Source: Klebsiella grimontii
Lineage (GTDB): Bacteria; Pseudomonadota; Gammaproteobacteria; Enterobacterales; Enterobacteriaceae
Direction: 5' to 3'
Assembly (NCBI RefSeq): GCF_900200035.1
Contig: NZ_FZTC01000029.1
Location: 1-64,000 of the forward strand
DNA length: 64,000 nucleotides
A program made the translations under genes and the position numbers. Shown piece by piece: positions 1-8,377 of the stretch (the stretch's first letter is position 1; each line of letters opens with the position of its first letter). The notes beneath the pieces are model-generated. The model did no database searches and was not told the origin of the DNA. It worked only from the letters and a program-made list of their open reading frames with translations.

Positions 1-210
1 CAACTAAATGGGTGCAGTGCAGGTTAATTGAAAAATTACTCGGGGCTTTCTGCTTTCTGCCACACAACATCCAAACCACTCAAACATCATGAGGCAAAAA
101 AGCCTCAAGCGCCGTCATCATTATACCCTGTATAACCCCACCCTCCCAGGTCTAAAATGATGATAAGTGAATAATATTTTAGATAGTTTTTGACGTATTT
201 TCTGCCAGGC

Positions 211-552
211 TCACCAGCCTCTTCTGAGGTTGAGTCGTCTCTTGCTCCCTGCCGGTCTTCTCCCGATTATCCCCTTCTGCTTTCCCTGAAACTGCCCATG
301 TTGTCGTGCCAGGCGGTGACTAACAGTCCAGTTACCACGTTCGTATTGGGCTATGTATGGTTCTGTGTAGACACAGAGCAGCGCCAAAACAACCCCCTTG
401 TTCTCCAGATACGCTCGTACTTTTTGTTTACAGAAGGGTCGGGGCTGCTGTTTGAAGATTAACTCTAAAAAAACGACGAGTGACCATGTCAAAATTCCCC
501 AGGCATTATCAAATAGCAGTAGCGGCATATTGGAATAGTTATTGTTGTGCAA
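211..552 (-). CDS. hypothetical small protein, possible membrane anchor
   Basis: A 113-codon open frame with a TTG start. A GGTGG stretch lies 7 nt upstream of the TTG. Residues about 12-33 are hydrophobic and could form one membrane segment; the C-terminus is rich in Arg, Lys and Gln. It lies downstream of umuC on the same strand, separated by about 60 bp. I do not recognise the family. An inner ATG (MPLLLF) is an alternative start. It could also be non-coding, since the codon use is not convincing. Confidence 0.35.
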   Translation of the reverse strand: MHNNNYSNMPLLLFDNAWGILTWSLVVFLELIFKQQPRPFCKQKVRAYLENKGVVLALLCVYTEPYIAQYERGNWTVSHRLARQHGQFQGKQKGIIGRRPAGSKRRLNLRRGW

Positions 553-613
553 ATATCAACCACCAGCTAATGAGACTGAGCAGCCTGTATACATTTTCCC
601 TGATTGTGATACT

Positions 614-1885
614 TCAGAGTGTAGCGATCGGTATGGAGTCCCACTGGGTCGTGTAAGCCGGAGAGAGCATGTCTCTCTTCATTGTCCACGCCGGTGCGAT
701 GCCTCGACCTGCAAACCATACTTTGCCTTTGCCTGAATTATTGATCGTATCCAGTACGTTCATGAGTGCATCGCTGTTCGCATAAGGCTTCCCTTCATCA
801 AACAGCGAGAGCTGAGTCACGCCAGCTGGTTTGAAATCGTTCAGCATGACGCCTGCCTTGGCGTAGTTATGTCCCTCTTTCCAGATCTTATCCAGAGCAC
901 GCCCAGCAGCTGCAATAAGGTCTCGTGTATCACGTGATGGGATGCTGAGTCGCTCGCTTGCAATTTTGCTGTAATACGGTTCATTTTTGGAAAAAGGAGA
1001 GGTTTTAATGAAAACAGACAGGTGGCCGCAGTACTGACGTTCCTGCCGCAGCTTTTCCGCAGCACGTTCAGCATACTGGCAAATTGCCTGCCGCATGGAT
1101 TCATACGTTGTAATGCGCTGTCCAAAGCTCCTGCTGCATACGATCTGTTGTTTTGGCGGAGGGGCATCTTCCAGATTAATACAACTTTCCCCCCTGAGTT
1201 CTCTTACGGTACGCTCAAGGACTACAGTGAAGTTTCTTCGTATGAATGCAGGGTTTGCCCTAGCCAGCTCCAGCGCAGTGGTTATGCCCATTGCATGAAG
1301 CTTACTCGTGGTTCGTCCACCAACCCCCCACACCTCCTCTACCGGCATCAGAGAAAGCATCTTGTCGATCCGATTACGCTGGCCTGCAGTCAGCGCGAGT
1401 ACCCCTCCGAACTGGGGCCAGGTCTTGCTGGAATACTGGCAGGCTTTTGCCAGCGTTTTGGTCGGAGCCAGCCCCACACCAATAGTCAGGCCTGTACTTC
1501 GGTAGACGTGCTCACGCAGCTGGTGGCCGAAATCTTCATATGACATACAGTTTTCAATGCCACCCGCCCAAATAAAAGATTCATCAATGCTGTACTCTTC
1601 TACGCCAGGCGATAATTCCGCCAGACAGGACTGTACCCGGGAACTTAGACTCGCGTAGAGTTCATAATTGGACGAAAAGGCTATAACAGGTTCTGAGAAC
1701 TTCTGATCACGTAATTTGAACCAAGGTAATCCCATAGGAATACCTAATTTTTTGGCTTCTTTTGATCTGGCGATTACACAGCCGTCGTTATTACTCAAAA
1801 CAATCAATGGCTTATCTCTAAGGTCAGGGCGAAAAACCTTTTCGCAGCTTGCATAGAAGCTGTTTACATCAGCCAGTGCATACAT
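614..1885 (-). CDS. umuC: UmuC/MucB-type DNA polymerase V catalytic subunit
   Basis: Y-family error-prone polymerase of 423 aa, the normal length for UmuC, MucB and RumB. It carries the N-terminal catalytic motif DVNSFYASCE (residues 6-15), the second acidic motif SIDES near residue 100 and a clamp-binding QLSLF at 358-362. With processed UmuD it copies across DNA lesions and raises mutation during the SOS response. The start codon overlaps the last base of umuD (1885), so the two genes are translationally coupled and share the LexA-controlled promoter upstream of umuD. Plasmid copies of this operon are common on large enterobacterial plasmids. Confidence 0.96.
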   Translation of the reverse strand: MYALADVNSFYASCEKVFRPDLRDKPLIVLSNNDGCVIARSKEAKKLGIPMGLPWFKLRDQKFSEPVIAFSSNYELYASLSSRVQSCLAELSPGVEEYSIDESFIWAGGIENCMSYEDFGHQLREHVYRSTGLTIGVGLAPTKTLAKACQYSSKTWPQFGGVLALTAGQRNRIDKMLSLMPVEEVWGVGGRTTSKLHAMGITTALELARANPAFIRRNFTVVLERTVRELRGESCINLEDAPPPKQQIVCSRSFGQRITTYESMRQAICQYAERAAEKLRQERQYCGHLSVFIKTSPFSKNEPYYSKIASERLSIPSRDTRDLIAAAGRALDKIWKEGHNYAKAGVMLNDFKPAGVTQLSLFDEGKPYANSDALMNVLDTINNSGKGKVWFAGRGIAPAWTMKRDMLSPAYTTQWDSIPIATL

Positions 1886-2307
1886 CAGATATTACCCCGA
1901 GCACGGTGAACCCAATGTGTCACCACGCCGAAAATAGTAAGTTCATCAGGATTAGGGAAAATAGGCGAATAGGCATTATTCATGGGCAGAAGGGCCAGTT
2001 CCGGAGTAGTCTGGAGCTGTTTAACTGTGAAGCCACCGTCCACTTCGGCAATCACAATGTCTCGGTTCTGAGGACGTAGTGAACGGTCCACCACCAGCAA
2101 ATCTCCATCCCGCATTCCTACATCCTGCATGCTGTTCCCTTGCGCCCTGACGAAATAGGTTGCAGAGGGATGCCTTATGCAATAATCGTTCAGGTCTAAC
2201 TCACTGGAGGTATAGTCTTGGGCCGGGCTTGGAAACCCGGCAGCGCATCGGTCCACAAACAATGGGAGCGCGATTACTTCAGGGTTATCTTTAGGAATCA
2301 AAAACAT
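1885..2307 (-). CDS. umuD: UmuD/MucA-type SOS mutagenesis protein (self-cleaving)
   Basis: A 140-aa LexA/UmuD-fold protein. The cleavage site A23-G24 (CAAGFPSP), nucleophile Ser59 (GNSM) and general base Lys96 (TVKQL) all match the spacing of the family (Ser60/Lys97 in E. coli UmuD). RecA-stimulated self-cleavage gives UmuD', the partner of UmuC in polymerase V. The gene is first in the operon and lies 27 bp downstream of a consensus LexA box. Nothing is missing, so the pair should be functional. Confidence 0.96.
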   Translation of the reverse strand: MFLIPKDNPEVIALPLFVDRCAAGFPSPAQDYTSSELDLNDYCIRHPSATYFVRAQGNSMQDVGMRDGDLLVVDRSLRPQNRDIVIAEVDGGFTVKQLQTTPELALLPMNNAYSPIFPNPDELTIFGVVTHWVHRARGNI

Positions 2308-2333
2308 AAGCAGAATCTCTCAAAAATACACAA

Positions 2334-2349
2334 CTGTATAAATACACAG
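2334..2349 (-). promoter_or_regulatory. LexA (SOS) box of umuDC
   Basis: The 16-mer CTGTATAAATACACAG fits CTG-N10-CAG exactly and has an AT-rich centre, as high-affinity LexA sites do. It lies 27-42 bp upstream of the umuD start, where it would cover the promoter. It predicts DNA-damage induction of umuDC. Confidence 0.92.
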
Positions 2350-2610
2350 TATAATTTGTATTTTTTCAGGTGCCTAGTCCATCAGGACTCAAGTAAACAG
2401 ATTCAAAGGCAACCTCATAATTTCTGGCTGTTTTTCATCTGGGTAAACCCAAACACTGGCATCGAGGCGTCTACCAGACGATATCAAATGATGAAGCTGA
2501 TCGTACACTCCATTTTGATTGCATCAGCCCTTTAATTCCCGCTTGTGACTCATAAATAATGATTACAATTACGACACGTGATAAATTATAAAAAAAGGAG
2601 GGCGTTTCTC

Positions 2611-3027
2611 ATGAAAATGAAACCTATCATTCTAACAATAATGTCAGGCTTATTGCTTACTGGATGCGATCAAGTTAAAGACTCGGTTGACAATTATGTA
2701 AAGCAGGTTTTCTTAATGGATGATGCTTTTAAATTACCATCGATAGTTATTTCTCCAGGTTGGAGAATTAACGATCACGGAAGTATTGCAGAAGTATATG
2801 GGAATAAAGATTGTCCTACCTTATTTGGCGATGACATTAGGTCGGGATGTATTGTTATCGATCCGGAAGATGAAACCGTAAGAGCATTCATAGTTAAGGC
2901 GAATTCAGGACGCGAAGAAGTGGTCAAGGAAGTATGGATAGTGGAGCATCGGGGAGAATTCCCGCACGTCAATTTTAGATTAAAACGACCTGATAACTCA
3001 TATGTAACCCCTTGGCACCAGGCATAA
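2611..3027 (+). CDS. small lipoprotein, function unknown
   Basis: 138-aa protein with a short lipoprotein signal (MKMKPIILTIMSGLLLTGC): two lysines, a hydrophobic core and the lipobox LLTGC, predicting cleavage before Cys19 and lipidation. The start at 2611 is chosen because an AGGAGG ribosome site lies 10-16 nt upstream; an in-frame ATG at 2578 lacks one. The mature part is acidic with two further cysteines (CPTLF, CIVID). I do not recognise the family. It is transcribed away from umuD and stands alone. Its 3' flank holds one AAAGTAACTTT palindrome (3094-3104). Confidence 0.75.
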   Translation: MKMKPIILTIMSGLLLTGCDQVKDSVDNYVKQVFLMDDAFKLPSIVISPGWRINDHGSIAEVYGNKDCPTLFGDDIRSGCIVIDPEDETVRAFIVKANSGREEVVKEVWIVEHRGEFPHVNFRLKRPDNSYVTPWHQA

Positions 3028-3093
3028 TACCGTGGAGCTATCTAGGATATTAGGTTATTGAGTTGAATTTTGTGTAAACGTCTATACGAAAGA

Positions 3094-3104
3094 AAAGTAA
3101 CTTT
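3094..3104 (+). repeat. AAAGTWACTTT palindrome family (first copy)
   Basis: Perfect intergenic copies: 3094, 12785, 12996, 13086, 13237, 13525, 19156, 24398, 26163, 28414, 29201, 31130, 31308, 31416, 43113, and, overlapping or beside gene ends, 50470, 53286, 63457 (starts of the 11-mer). One-mismatch copies: 13051, 18971, 26294. Two perfect copies inside coding regions (7502 in dinG, 56021 in ecoRIIM) encode Lys-Val-Thr-Phe and are probably chance. Several copies are followed by TCTGACTG or TTGATTG. Confidence 0.85.
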
Positions 3105-3239
3105 CCTTGAGCAAATATTCTAACATTGAGTTGCTTCATCATGAATGCAGGAGAAGAAATTGCCAGGAACGCGCTACTGTTTGAGTTAATCGACTAGACG
3201 AAATCAGGGATGCGCCCCCTGCTCGCCAAAATTCATTCG

Positions 3240-4122
3240 CATCACTCCCCACGAGATTGTGGGCACACAAGAGAGGAATCACGGAGAGCTTTCGCTATCG
3301 TCCATCCCCCCGTTTACGGGGCCCGCCCCGAAAACCATCAATTCCGAAAAGACCAACTGGTCTATAACCCCCGCATGCGGGGGACATACATACAGGGAAG
3401 CGGGACTGACGCGCTGAAGAACCGATAACCCCCGGATGCGGGGGATACACTTCCAGACACCAGGTGGAACCCGGTCATACAACCGATAACCCCCGCATCC
3501 GGGGGATAAACTGTGGCGAGGTCGTCGCCCCATATTTAGTCTACCGATAACCCCCACAACCGGGGGACACACTCGGGAAGGAGATTTTATGATCTGGTTG
3601 TGGACCGATAACCCCCGTCCCCGGGGGACGCACTGCAACTGAACAGAATTGGGATCATTGATATGACGATAACCCCCGCCAGCGGGGGACATACTGCTGG
3701 TTAAGCTCAGCAGGTAGAGCGCCTGCCCCGATAACCCCCGCCTGCGAGAAACAGACCGCGTTTTGGCAACAGCGCCGCAAATGGGACACCAATAACCCCC
3801 GGCTGCGGGGGACATACATAACCTCGCTCATCCAGGTCATTTCTGCCTACCGATAACCCCCGCCAGCAGGGGACATATACAGTCCTTGGCGATGAAACTG
3901 TTAACGGAGACCGATAACCCCCGCCAGCGGGGGACATACATAATCAAATAAGCAGCTCACCGCCCCTGTGGCCGATAACCCCCGCCAGCGGGGGACATAC
4001 CAGAGTGCGCGGTCTCATGGTTTGACTAAATACCGATAACCCCCGCCAGCGGGGGACATACTAGCCCAACAACGAGAGCCAGTAATCCAATCGCCGATAA
4101 CCCCCGCCAGCGGGGGACATAC
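3240..4122 (-). CRISPR. type IV-A CRISPR array, 13 clear repeats plus 2 decayed
   Basis: The 28-nt repeats read, in the direction of the csf genes, GTATGTCCCCC...GGGGGTTATCG with a GC hairpin in the middle. Clear copies start at 3362, 3423, 3484, 3545, 3606, 3667, 3729, 3790, 3851, 3912, 3973, 4034 and 4095. Strongly decayed copies lie at 3240 and 3301. Spacers are 33 nt, except one of 34 nt (3695-3728). The four repeats next to csf2 are identical and those farther away diverge increasingly, so the leader is at the 4122 end and the array is read on the minus strand. The copy at 3729-3756 has lost half of its hairpin. The mature guides would be made by the Csf5/Cas6 protein. Confidence 0.97.
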
Positions 4123-4187
4123 TCCAAAACTAACCAATTGATTGTAAAATAATAAAATGCCACTCGCAAATCTACCAACTAATGGCG
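4123..4187 (-). promoter_or_regulatory. CRISPR leader region between csf2 and the first repeat
   Basis: A 65-bp AT-rich stretch between the csf2 stop codon and the leader-side repeat. Position, AT content and the perfect conservation of the adjacent repeats support a leader role. It is short, so the array may be transcribed partly by read-through from the csf operon. No clear -35/-10 pair was found. Confidence 0.55.
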
Positions 4188-5219
4188 TTAGCGGGTAGTG
4201 AAATCGAACGATTGGTTATCATTGAATGCCTTCACCATCGCAGTCAGCTCATCCCCTTTAATATTTACGCCATTAGGTGTGATGCTGATTTCCCCCAGAG
4301 TAACGGGGACCAACTCACCCGGTTTCCACGTAGTCACTGTCCAGTTTGCCTCCACCAGCCCACAGTTATGGTTTGCATGACCACCAAAACGAGGTTCGGC
4401 AGCAAAACGAATTAGCGCGGAAATGAACAGTCCGGCTTCTTCGTCAGTCGCATTTTTAATGCTCATGCGGTGGCTGAGTTCTGCGCCGGTAATGAATGCT
4501 TCGTACGGGTCGATAGGACGTCGAATAGATTCACGGGATTCCTGTTTCTGGTCCTTCCTTGCCTGAATCTTTTCGTCCAGAACTTTCAATTTGATCTGGA
4601 GCTCAGCCTTCGCGTCTTTATCTGCAGACTTCATCTCTTTTTTGATTGCGTCTTGTTCAGATTTAATCTGGGAGATATCAACACTGGCTTCTGCCTGTTC
4701 TTCCAACAGCCGTTCAAGGCGGTCGACCTGGTCCGTCTCAAGATAATCCATCAAGTTTTCGTTTCTTTCAAACATAATGGCGCGAGCCCCGCCGCCAAAC
4801 ATAGCCCATTGGTTATCACCTGTCGGAATAGCATTTCCAATGCCAGCTTTCCCGCTCAGACCCCAGCGGCCAAAAAGACTGAGCAGGGGATTTTTGCTAC
4901 GCAGTTCAGAACCGGCATTAATTTCGCCTGCAGCAAAAGTTTCCGCCTCACCATTAATATCTACGCCCTGGGCGAGCATGAAGTGCTCGGCAAGGTCGAA
5001 CGGAGCTTTACCTTCGGTATTGAGACCCACACGATCGACAACGACCAGGTGAGCAGCATGGCGGAGGGTACCTCGAATGCTGGTGCCGGGGAAATACGGT
5101 GCGGAATTGAAGCCACCGTTGCGAGGCAAACGATGCCCTGTAGTTGTGACTGCATTTTTTAAGGAAACGGTCATTGGTTCTAAAGTCGAAATTTTACCGT
5201 TGAAATTTAAAGTTCTCAT
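4188..5219 (-). CDS. csf2: Csf2 (Cas7-like) backbone subunit of the type IV-A complex
   Basis: 343-aa RAMP-fold protein. The N-terminus carries the Cas7-type pattern: a first strand MRTLNFNGKISTLEPMTVS, then PYFPGTSIRGTLRHA (about 49-63), a loop typical of proteins that polymerise along the guide RNA. A charged coiled-coil insertion (about 165-235, rich in E/K/Q) is followed by a FGGHANHNCG motif near residue 292. Csf2 forms the helical backbone over the spacer part of the crRNA. It is last in the operon, 5 bp after csf3, and lies directly before the CRISPR leader. Confidence 0.9.
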   Translation of the reverse strand: MRTLNFNGKISTLEPMTVSLKNAVTTTGHRLPRNGGFNSAPYFPGTSIRGTLRHAAHLVVVDRVGLNTEGKAPFDLAEHFMLAQGVDINGEAETFAAGEINAGSELRSKNPLLSLFGRWGLSGKAGIGNAIPTGDNQWAMFGGGARAIMFERNENLMDYLETDQVDRLERLLEEQAEASVDISQIKSEQDAIKKEMKSADKDAKAELQIKLKVLDEKIQARKDQKQESRESIRRPIDPYEAFITGAELSHRMSIKNATDEEAGLFISALIRFAAEPRFGGHANHNCGLVEANWTVTTWKPGELVPVTLGEISITPNGVNIKGDELTAMVKAFNDNQSFDFTTR

Positions 5220-5224
5220 ATTAG

Positions 5225-5932
5225 TTAGCCTCGCAATAAAGCAGAAATCAGTTGAGTTCGGACTGGTGCTGGATAAACCACGCTGGTTTTATCACCGATG
5301 AAATAGGGGGGAACGAGAGGAGATACACCTCTAATCCCATCTAGTCCCTTATTAACAGGTACGGGTCTTGTCGCCATCCCTTCGAAGGAAATGCTCGTGT
5401 CGCAATCCAGGGGAATAATCATCACGTTATTGAATTCCCCGTTAGCCGCTGAGAAATAGTCGTACCCGACGCCAACATGGGCGTGGTTAAGGAGAATTTC
5501 TACAGATTCGTCGTCGCCGACAAAATCAAAAGTTAAATAAGGTGCGGAATACGCAGGTCGGGTTGTCATCCTTTTTTTAGTTGGGCCACCGGTCGTGATT
5601 ACCCGGGTGAACTTGCCGCCACGGGAGCGAGGTGAAAACATAGCGGAGCTTAATTTCTCATCTCCGAGGTAATCACACCGCACGCTGCTGGCCGCACCTA
5701 TCCCCTGCTCAGGTGTAATACCAAAACGCAGAGATGAAGCGTGGAAAACACCTAGTTCGTCGTTAAAAAGAAGAATTTCTTTCAGTCGTGCCAGAACAGT
5801 ATCAGGCTCGTTACTGGGGATAACCTGAGATAGTGCTTCATAGAGGATGCCGTCTAATGACGGGGCAATCCCGCTGATTACTACCGGCGTCAGGGATGAC
5901 ATAATTACCCTATACGGTTTTAGATTTAACAC
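5225..5932 (-). CDS. csf3: Csf3 (Cas5-like) subunit of the type IV-A complex
   Basis: 235-aa protein starting with GTG at 5932, which overlaps the last 7 bases of dinG. I prefer this start to ATG 5902 because the first beta-strand (LKPYRVIMSSLTPVVISG) would otherwise be cut. The order strand, SLDGILYEALSQ helix and a Gly-rich C-terminus fits Csf3/Cas5, which caps the 5' handle of the crRNA. Its place between dinG and csf2 supports the call. Sequence similarity within this family is weak, so the assignment rests largely on gene order. Confidence 0.82.
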   Translation of the reverse strand: MLNLKPYRVIMSSLTPVVISGIAPSLDGILYEALSQVIPSNEPDTVLARLKEILLFNDELGVFHASSLRFGITPEQGIGAASSVRCDYLGDEKLSSAMFSPRSRGGKFTRVITTGGPTKKRMTTRPAYSAPYLTFDFVGDDESVEILLNHAHVGVGYDYFSAANGEFNNVMIIPLDCDTSISFEGMATRPVPVNKGLDGIRGVSPLVPPYFIGDKTSVVYPAPVRTQLISALLRG

Positions 5933-7806
5933 TGGATGTCCTCTTCACAATGTGCCGGAGAGAGTATTTCGCATGAGCGGTATTCACGGCGGAATCGAAC
6001 GGGAATGATATGTTCCAGGGATCGATGCCTTGACGACAGGTCGGCAGGTTCCGGGAAGCGCGGGTCAAGAATCATTATTCTGATACTATCGGTTTCACTG
6101 CGGATACCCCGCCCTACCGACTGTTTCCCTTTGCGGATAACTTTTCGCAAATTTTCGAGGTAAATAGTCCGGTGAACGGATTCCAGAGTGAGTCCATAGC
6201 CACGGTCTTTCAGGTAACCGTAAAGGCTTTCAACCTTCATCCTGTCCGGCGGCGGGAAAGGGATTCTGGTGATGAGTAGATCGTGGAAAATCTGTTCGCC
6301 TTGCTCTCCTCTCGGACTCAGACCAACAGATGCGCCAGCTGAAATCAGAATGCCAGGCTTCTTCTGGTAGAGTTTGATTATTTCAGATAGCGGCTGACCC
6401 GCCTGCTGGATATATACCGGTTGCGAAACTTCACCCAGTCGACCGGCGATAGCACGGGTTTCTGAATGACTCGCAGTTAACACCAGGACGGGGCCAGGCA
6501 TGCGGGATAGCTGGTCAGTGACTGCAGCAAGCCATTTACTGGAAAACTCCTGTTCTTTGGGGTCGCTAAAGACTTTAGGGAAAGCCGCACCGGCTATAGT
6601 AAGAGTCATAGTGCCATAGCTTTCTGGAGCGAAAATTCTTTTGATTGAAACCATATCGTCATTGAGCGCCAGCGTTTTGCACAACCACTCCATGCCGCCC
6701 TCTGGTGTGTTGGTAATCGCAAGCGTAGCGGACGTCAGTAATGCGCTGCGCCACTGGGTGCAGTACCTGCCAAGGTTCATACCAATAAACGGATTAACAG
6801 CGATTAAAGCGGGTTCATAGCGAACTTTGGAGACACCGATCCCTTTCTGCCCTCCGGACATCCCGAGCATTTCCCACCTGTAGATGCAATCAAAGAAAGA
6901 TTTACGGGGCTCTTCATCTTTGATTTTTCGCCCGACCATCGCCAGCGCTTTAAAGCTGCGGTCAAAGAGTTCAACGGCTTCGGGCGTACTACAAAAATGC
7001 AGACCACCAGCGATTTTGGTAATATCGCTTTCCAGCTCTTTGATAATCTCAACGCCAGTTCTAGGGATATATGCGCTGAACGAACTGAGCAACTCGCGGA
7101 GATTGAAGCGGCGTTGTTTCCAGACCTCTAACATATCGACAAACATGTCCGCCTCATCGACGATCAGGTACAGATTCTCTTTGTCTCCCAGGATGCCGTG
7201 ATTGCAAAGGCAATCAATCATCACCATAGCGTGAGTTGTGACGATGAAGTCTGCGTTCAGTGCTTCACGTCGAATATCGTTAACATTCTGGATATCATCC
7301 CAGAAAGAAAACGTGACCATATCCGGCTTTATCAGCGTCGGTAGTTCACCATACTCCTCTTCAAATTCAACCAGAGGTTTTGACCAGCCCCGTAGTTTTT
7401 CAAGAAGCTGAACGGTCTCCGAATCATAGGTATCACTCACCCGAAGGAGCTCCCGCACTTTATCCGGCGAAATATAGCTGGCTTTCCCCATCAGACGGGA
7501 AAAAGTAACTTTTATTCCGGCCTCTTCTGCCATACGTTCCAGACTTAGACGGTCGCTTCTGAAAATCTGATGCATCAGGGCATGGGAGTTAGTTGCGATA
7601 ACAAATTTTGCCCCAGGGTTTTTCACCAGAATCTGCATGGCCGGAACCAGGTACCCTAACGTTTTACCCACACCTGTTTCGGCGCTGAGTAACGCCAGCT
7701 TGTTTTGGACATTAAGGCCCAGGCCAGCGGCCTCAATAAAGTCCTGCTGGACTTTACGTAAAGAAAGCCCGGCGCTCGTGAAACAAGCAGCTGTATCCAT
7801 GTTCAT
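5926..7806 (-). CDS. dinG: CasDinG (Csf4), type IV-A superfamily 2 DNA helicase
   Basis: 626-aa DinG/XPD-like helicase. Walker A AETGVGKT (42-49), DEAD box 217-220 (LYLIVDEADMF) and a C-terminal motif VI (QSVGRGIRSETD) are intact. The four cysteines that hold the iron-sulfur cluster in E. coli DinG are not present; only C199 and C201 lie in that area. That suggests a vestigial cluster domain. In type IV-A systems this ATP-driven 5'-3' helicase is needed for interference after the Csf complex has formed an R-loop. The start at 7806 (ATGA overlapping the csf5 stop) has a GGGCAGGGA ribosome site; ATG 7839 lies inside csf5. Confidence 0.94.
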   Translation of the reverse strand: MNMDTAACFTSAGLSLRKVQQDFIEAAGLGLNVQNKLALLSAETGVGKTLGYLVPAMQILVKNPGAKFVIATNSHALMHQIFRSDRLSLERMAEEAGIKVTFSRLMGKASYISPDKVRELLRVSDTYDSETVQLLEKLRGWSKPLVEFEEEYGELPTLIKPDMVTFSFWDDIQNVNDIRREALNADFIVTTHAMVMIDCLCNHGILGDKENLYLIVDEADMFVDMLEVWKQRRFNLRELLSSFSAYIPRTGVEIIKELESDITKIAGGLHFCSTPEAVELFDRSFKALAMVGRKIKDEEPRKSFFDCIYRWEMLGMSGGQKGIGVSKVRYEPALIAVNPFIGMNLGRYCTQWRSALLTSATLAITNTPEGGMEWLCKTLALNDDMVSIKRIFAPESYGTMTLTIAGAAFPKVFSDPKEQEFSSKWLAAVTDQLSRMPGPVLVLTASHSETRAIAGRLGEVSQPVYIQQAGQPLSEIIKLYQKKPGILISAGASVGLSPRGEQGEQIFHDLLITRIPFPPPDRMKVESLYGYLKDRGYGLTLESVHRTIYLENLRKVIRKGKQSVGRGIRSETDSIRIMILDPRFPEPADLSSRHRSLEHIIPVRFRREYRSCEILSPAHCEEDIQC

Positions 7807-8375
7807 AGTCCCTGCCCTGTCAGGTGCATGAAGCCGCAACCAAAGACTCGTTTGGGACCAATGCCAAAGACAATAGCTTTCTCTGCTTCCTGTTTGTTGC
7901 TGACAACGACCGTACCCTGGATCGTGAACACCGGTAGCGTAAAGCCACGACCGGAATTGCCCTTCCCAACGTGAACAATTTCAGCCCCACCTACGACAAT
8001 ATGGTCGGGCTCGAAACCGGCATTGATTATTTTGTTAACGGCCAGATCATGTTTTTTATCGTCAGAAGGTGCGTACTGACGTCGGCCAGTACCTTCTGTC
8101 TGATTGGCTTTATGGAAAATGGCCATGGAAGTGATGAACGAAATCCCATCCCCCTCGGATAGCGTAAGCTCACGCGGTTTTTCACCGGGTAGGCCAAGAG
8201 GTGATGCTGTGCGAACAAGCAACTGTGCATCATTAGCGGTACCAGGAAGAATTTTAAAAGAATATGGCAGCTTCTCCCCCTTCCGCTCCTGAACGAAGAA
8301 ATCCAGGTGCTGGTGGATTCGATAAATACTCGTGTGCGGTATCCGTAAACGAAATGCATTATCGTAGAAAATCAT
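7803..8375 (-). CDS. csf5: Csf5 (Cas6-like) crRNA-processing endoribonuclease
   Basis: 190-aa RAMP protein whose C-terminus carries the Gly-rich loop GIGPKRVFGCGFM (171-183) typical of Cas6 proteins. Histidines at 14, 21 and 23 near the first helix are candidates for the catalytic residue. It would cut each repeat below its GC hairpin and stay bound to the 3' handle. The gene starts 2 bp after csf1 and overlaps dinG by 4 bp. The family name is secure from the loop and the context; which residue is catalytic is not. Confidence 0.86.
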   Translation of the reverse strand: MIFYDNAFRLRIPHTSIYRIHQHLDFFVQERKGEKLPYSFKILPGTANDAQLLVRTASPLGLPGEKPRELTLSEGDGISFITSMAIFHKANQTEGTGRRQYAPSDDKKHDLAVNKIINAGFEPDHIVVGGAEIVHVGKGNSGRGFTLPVFTIQGTVVVSNKQEAEKAIVFGIGPKRVFGCGFMHLTGQGL

Positions 8376-8377
8376 AG

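Noticed and set aside
90-107. Hairpin TGAGGC-AAAAAA-GCCTCA as a terminator
   Set aside because: The U-run lies in the loop and not after the stem, and no gene end is near enough to support it.
1022-1543. A 173-codon plus-strand frame inside umuC
   Set aside because: Shadow of the umuC gene on the other strand.
3279-3815. A 178-codon open frame on the minus strand across the CRISPR array
   Set aside because: It is a translation of the repeats (CPP.. and GLS.. units recur every 20 residues), not a protein.
4470-5162. A 230-codon plus-strand frame opposite csf2
   Set aside because: Antisense to a well-supported cas gene, without ribosome site.
7502-7512. AAAGTAACTTT inside dinG, and AAAGTTACTTT inside ecoRIIM (56021-56031)
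   Set aside because: Both encode Lys-Val-Thr-Phe in normal parts of conserved proteins, so they are probably chance and were not counted as regulatory sites.
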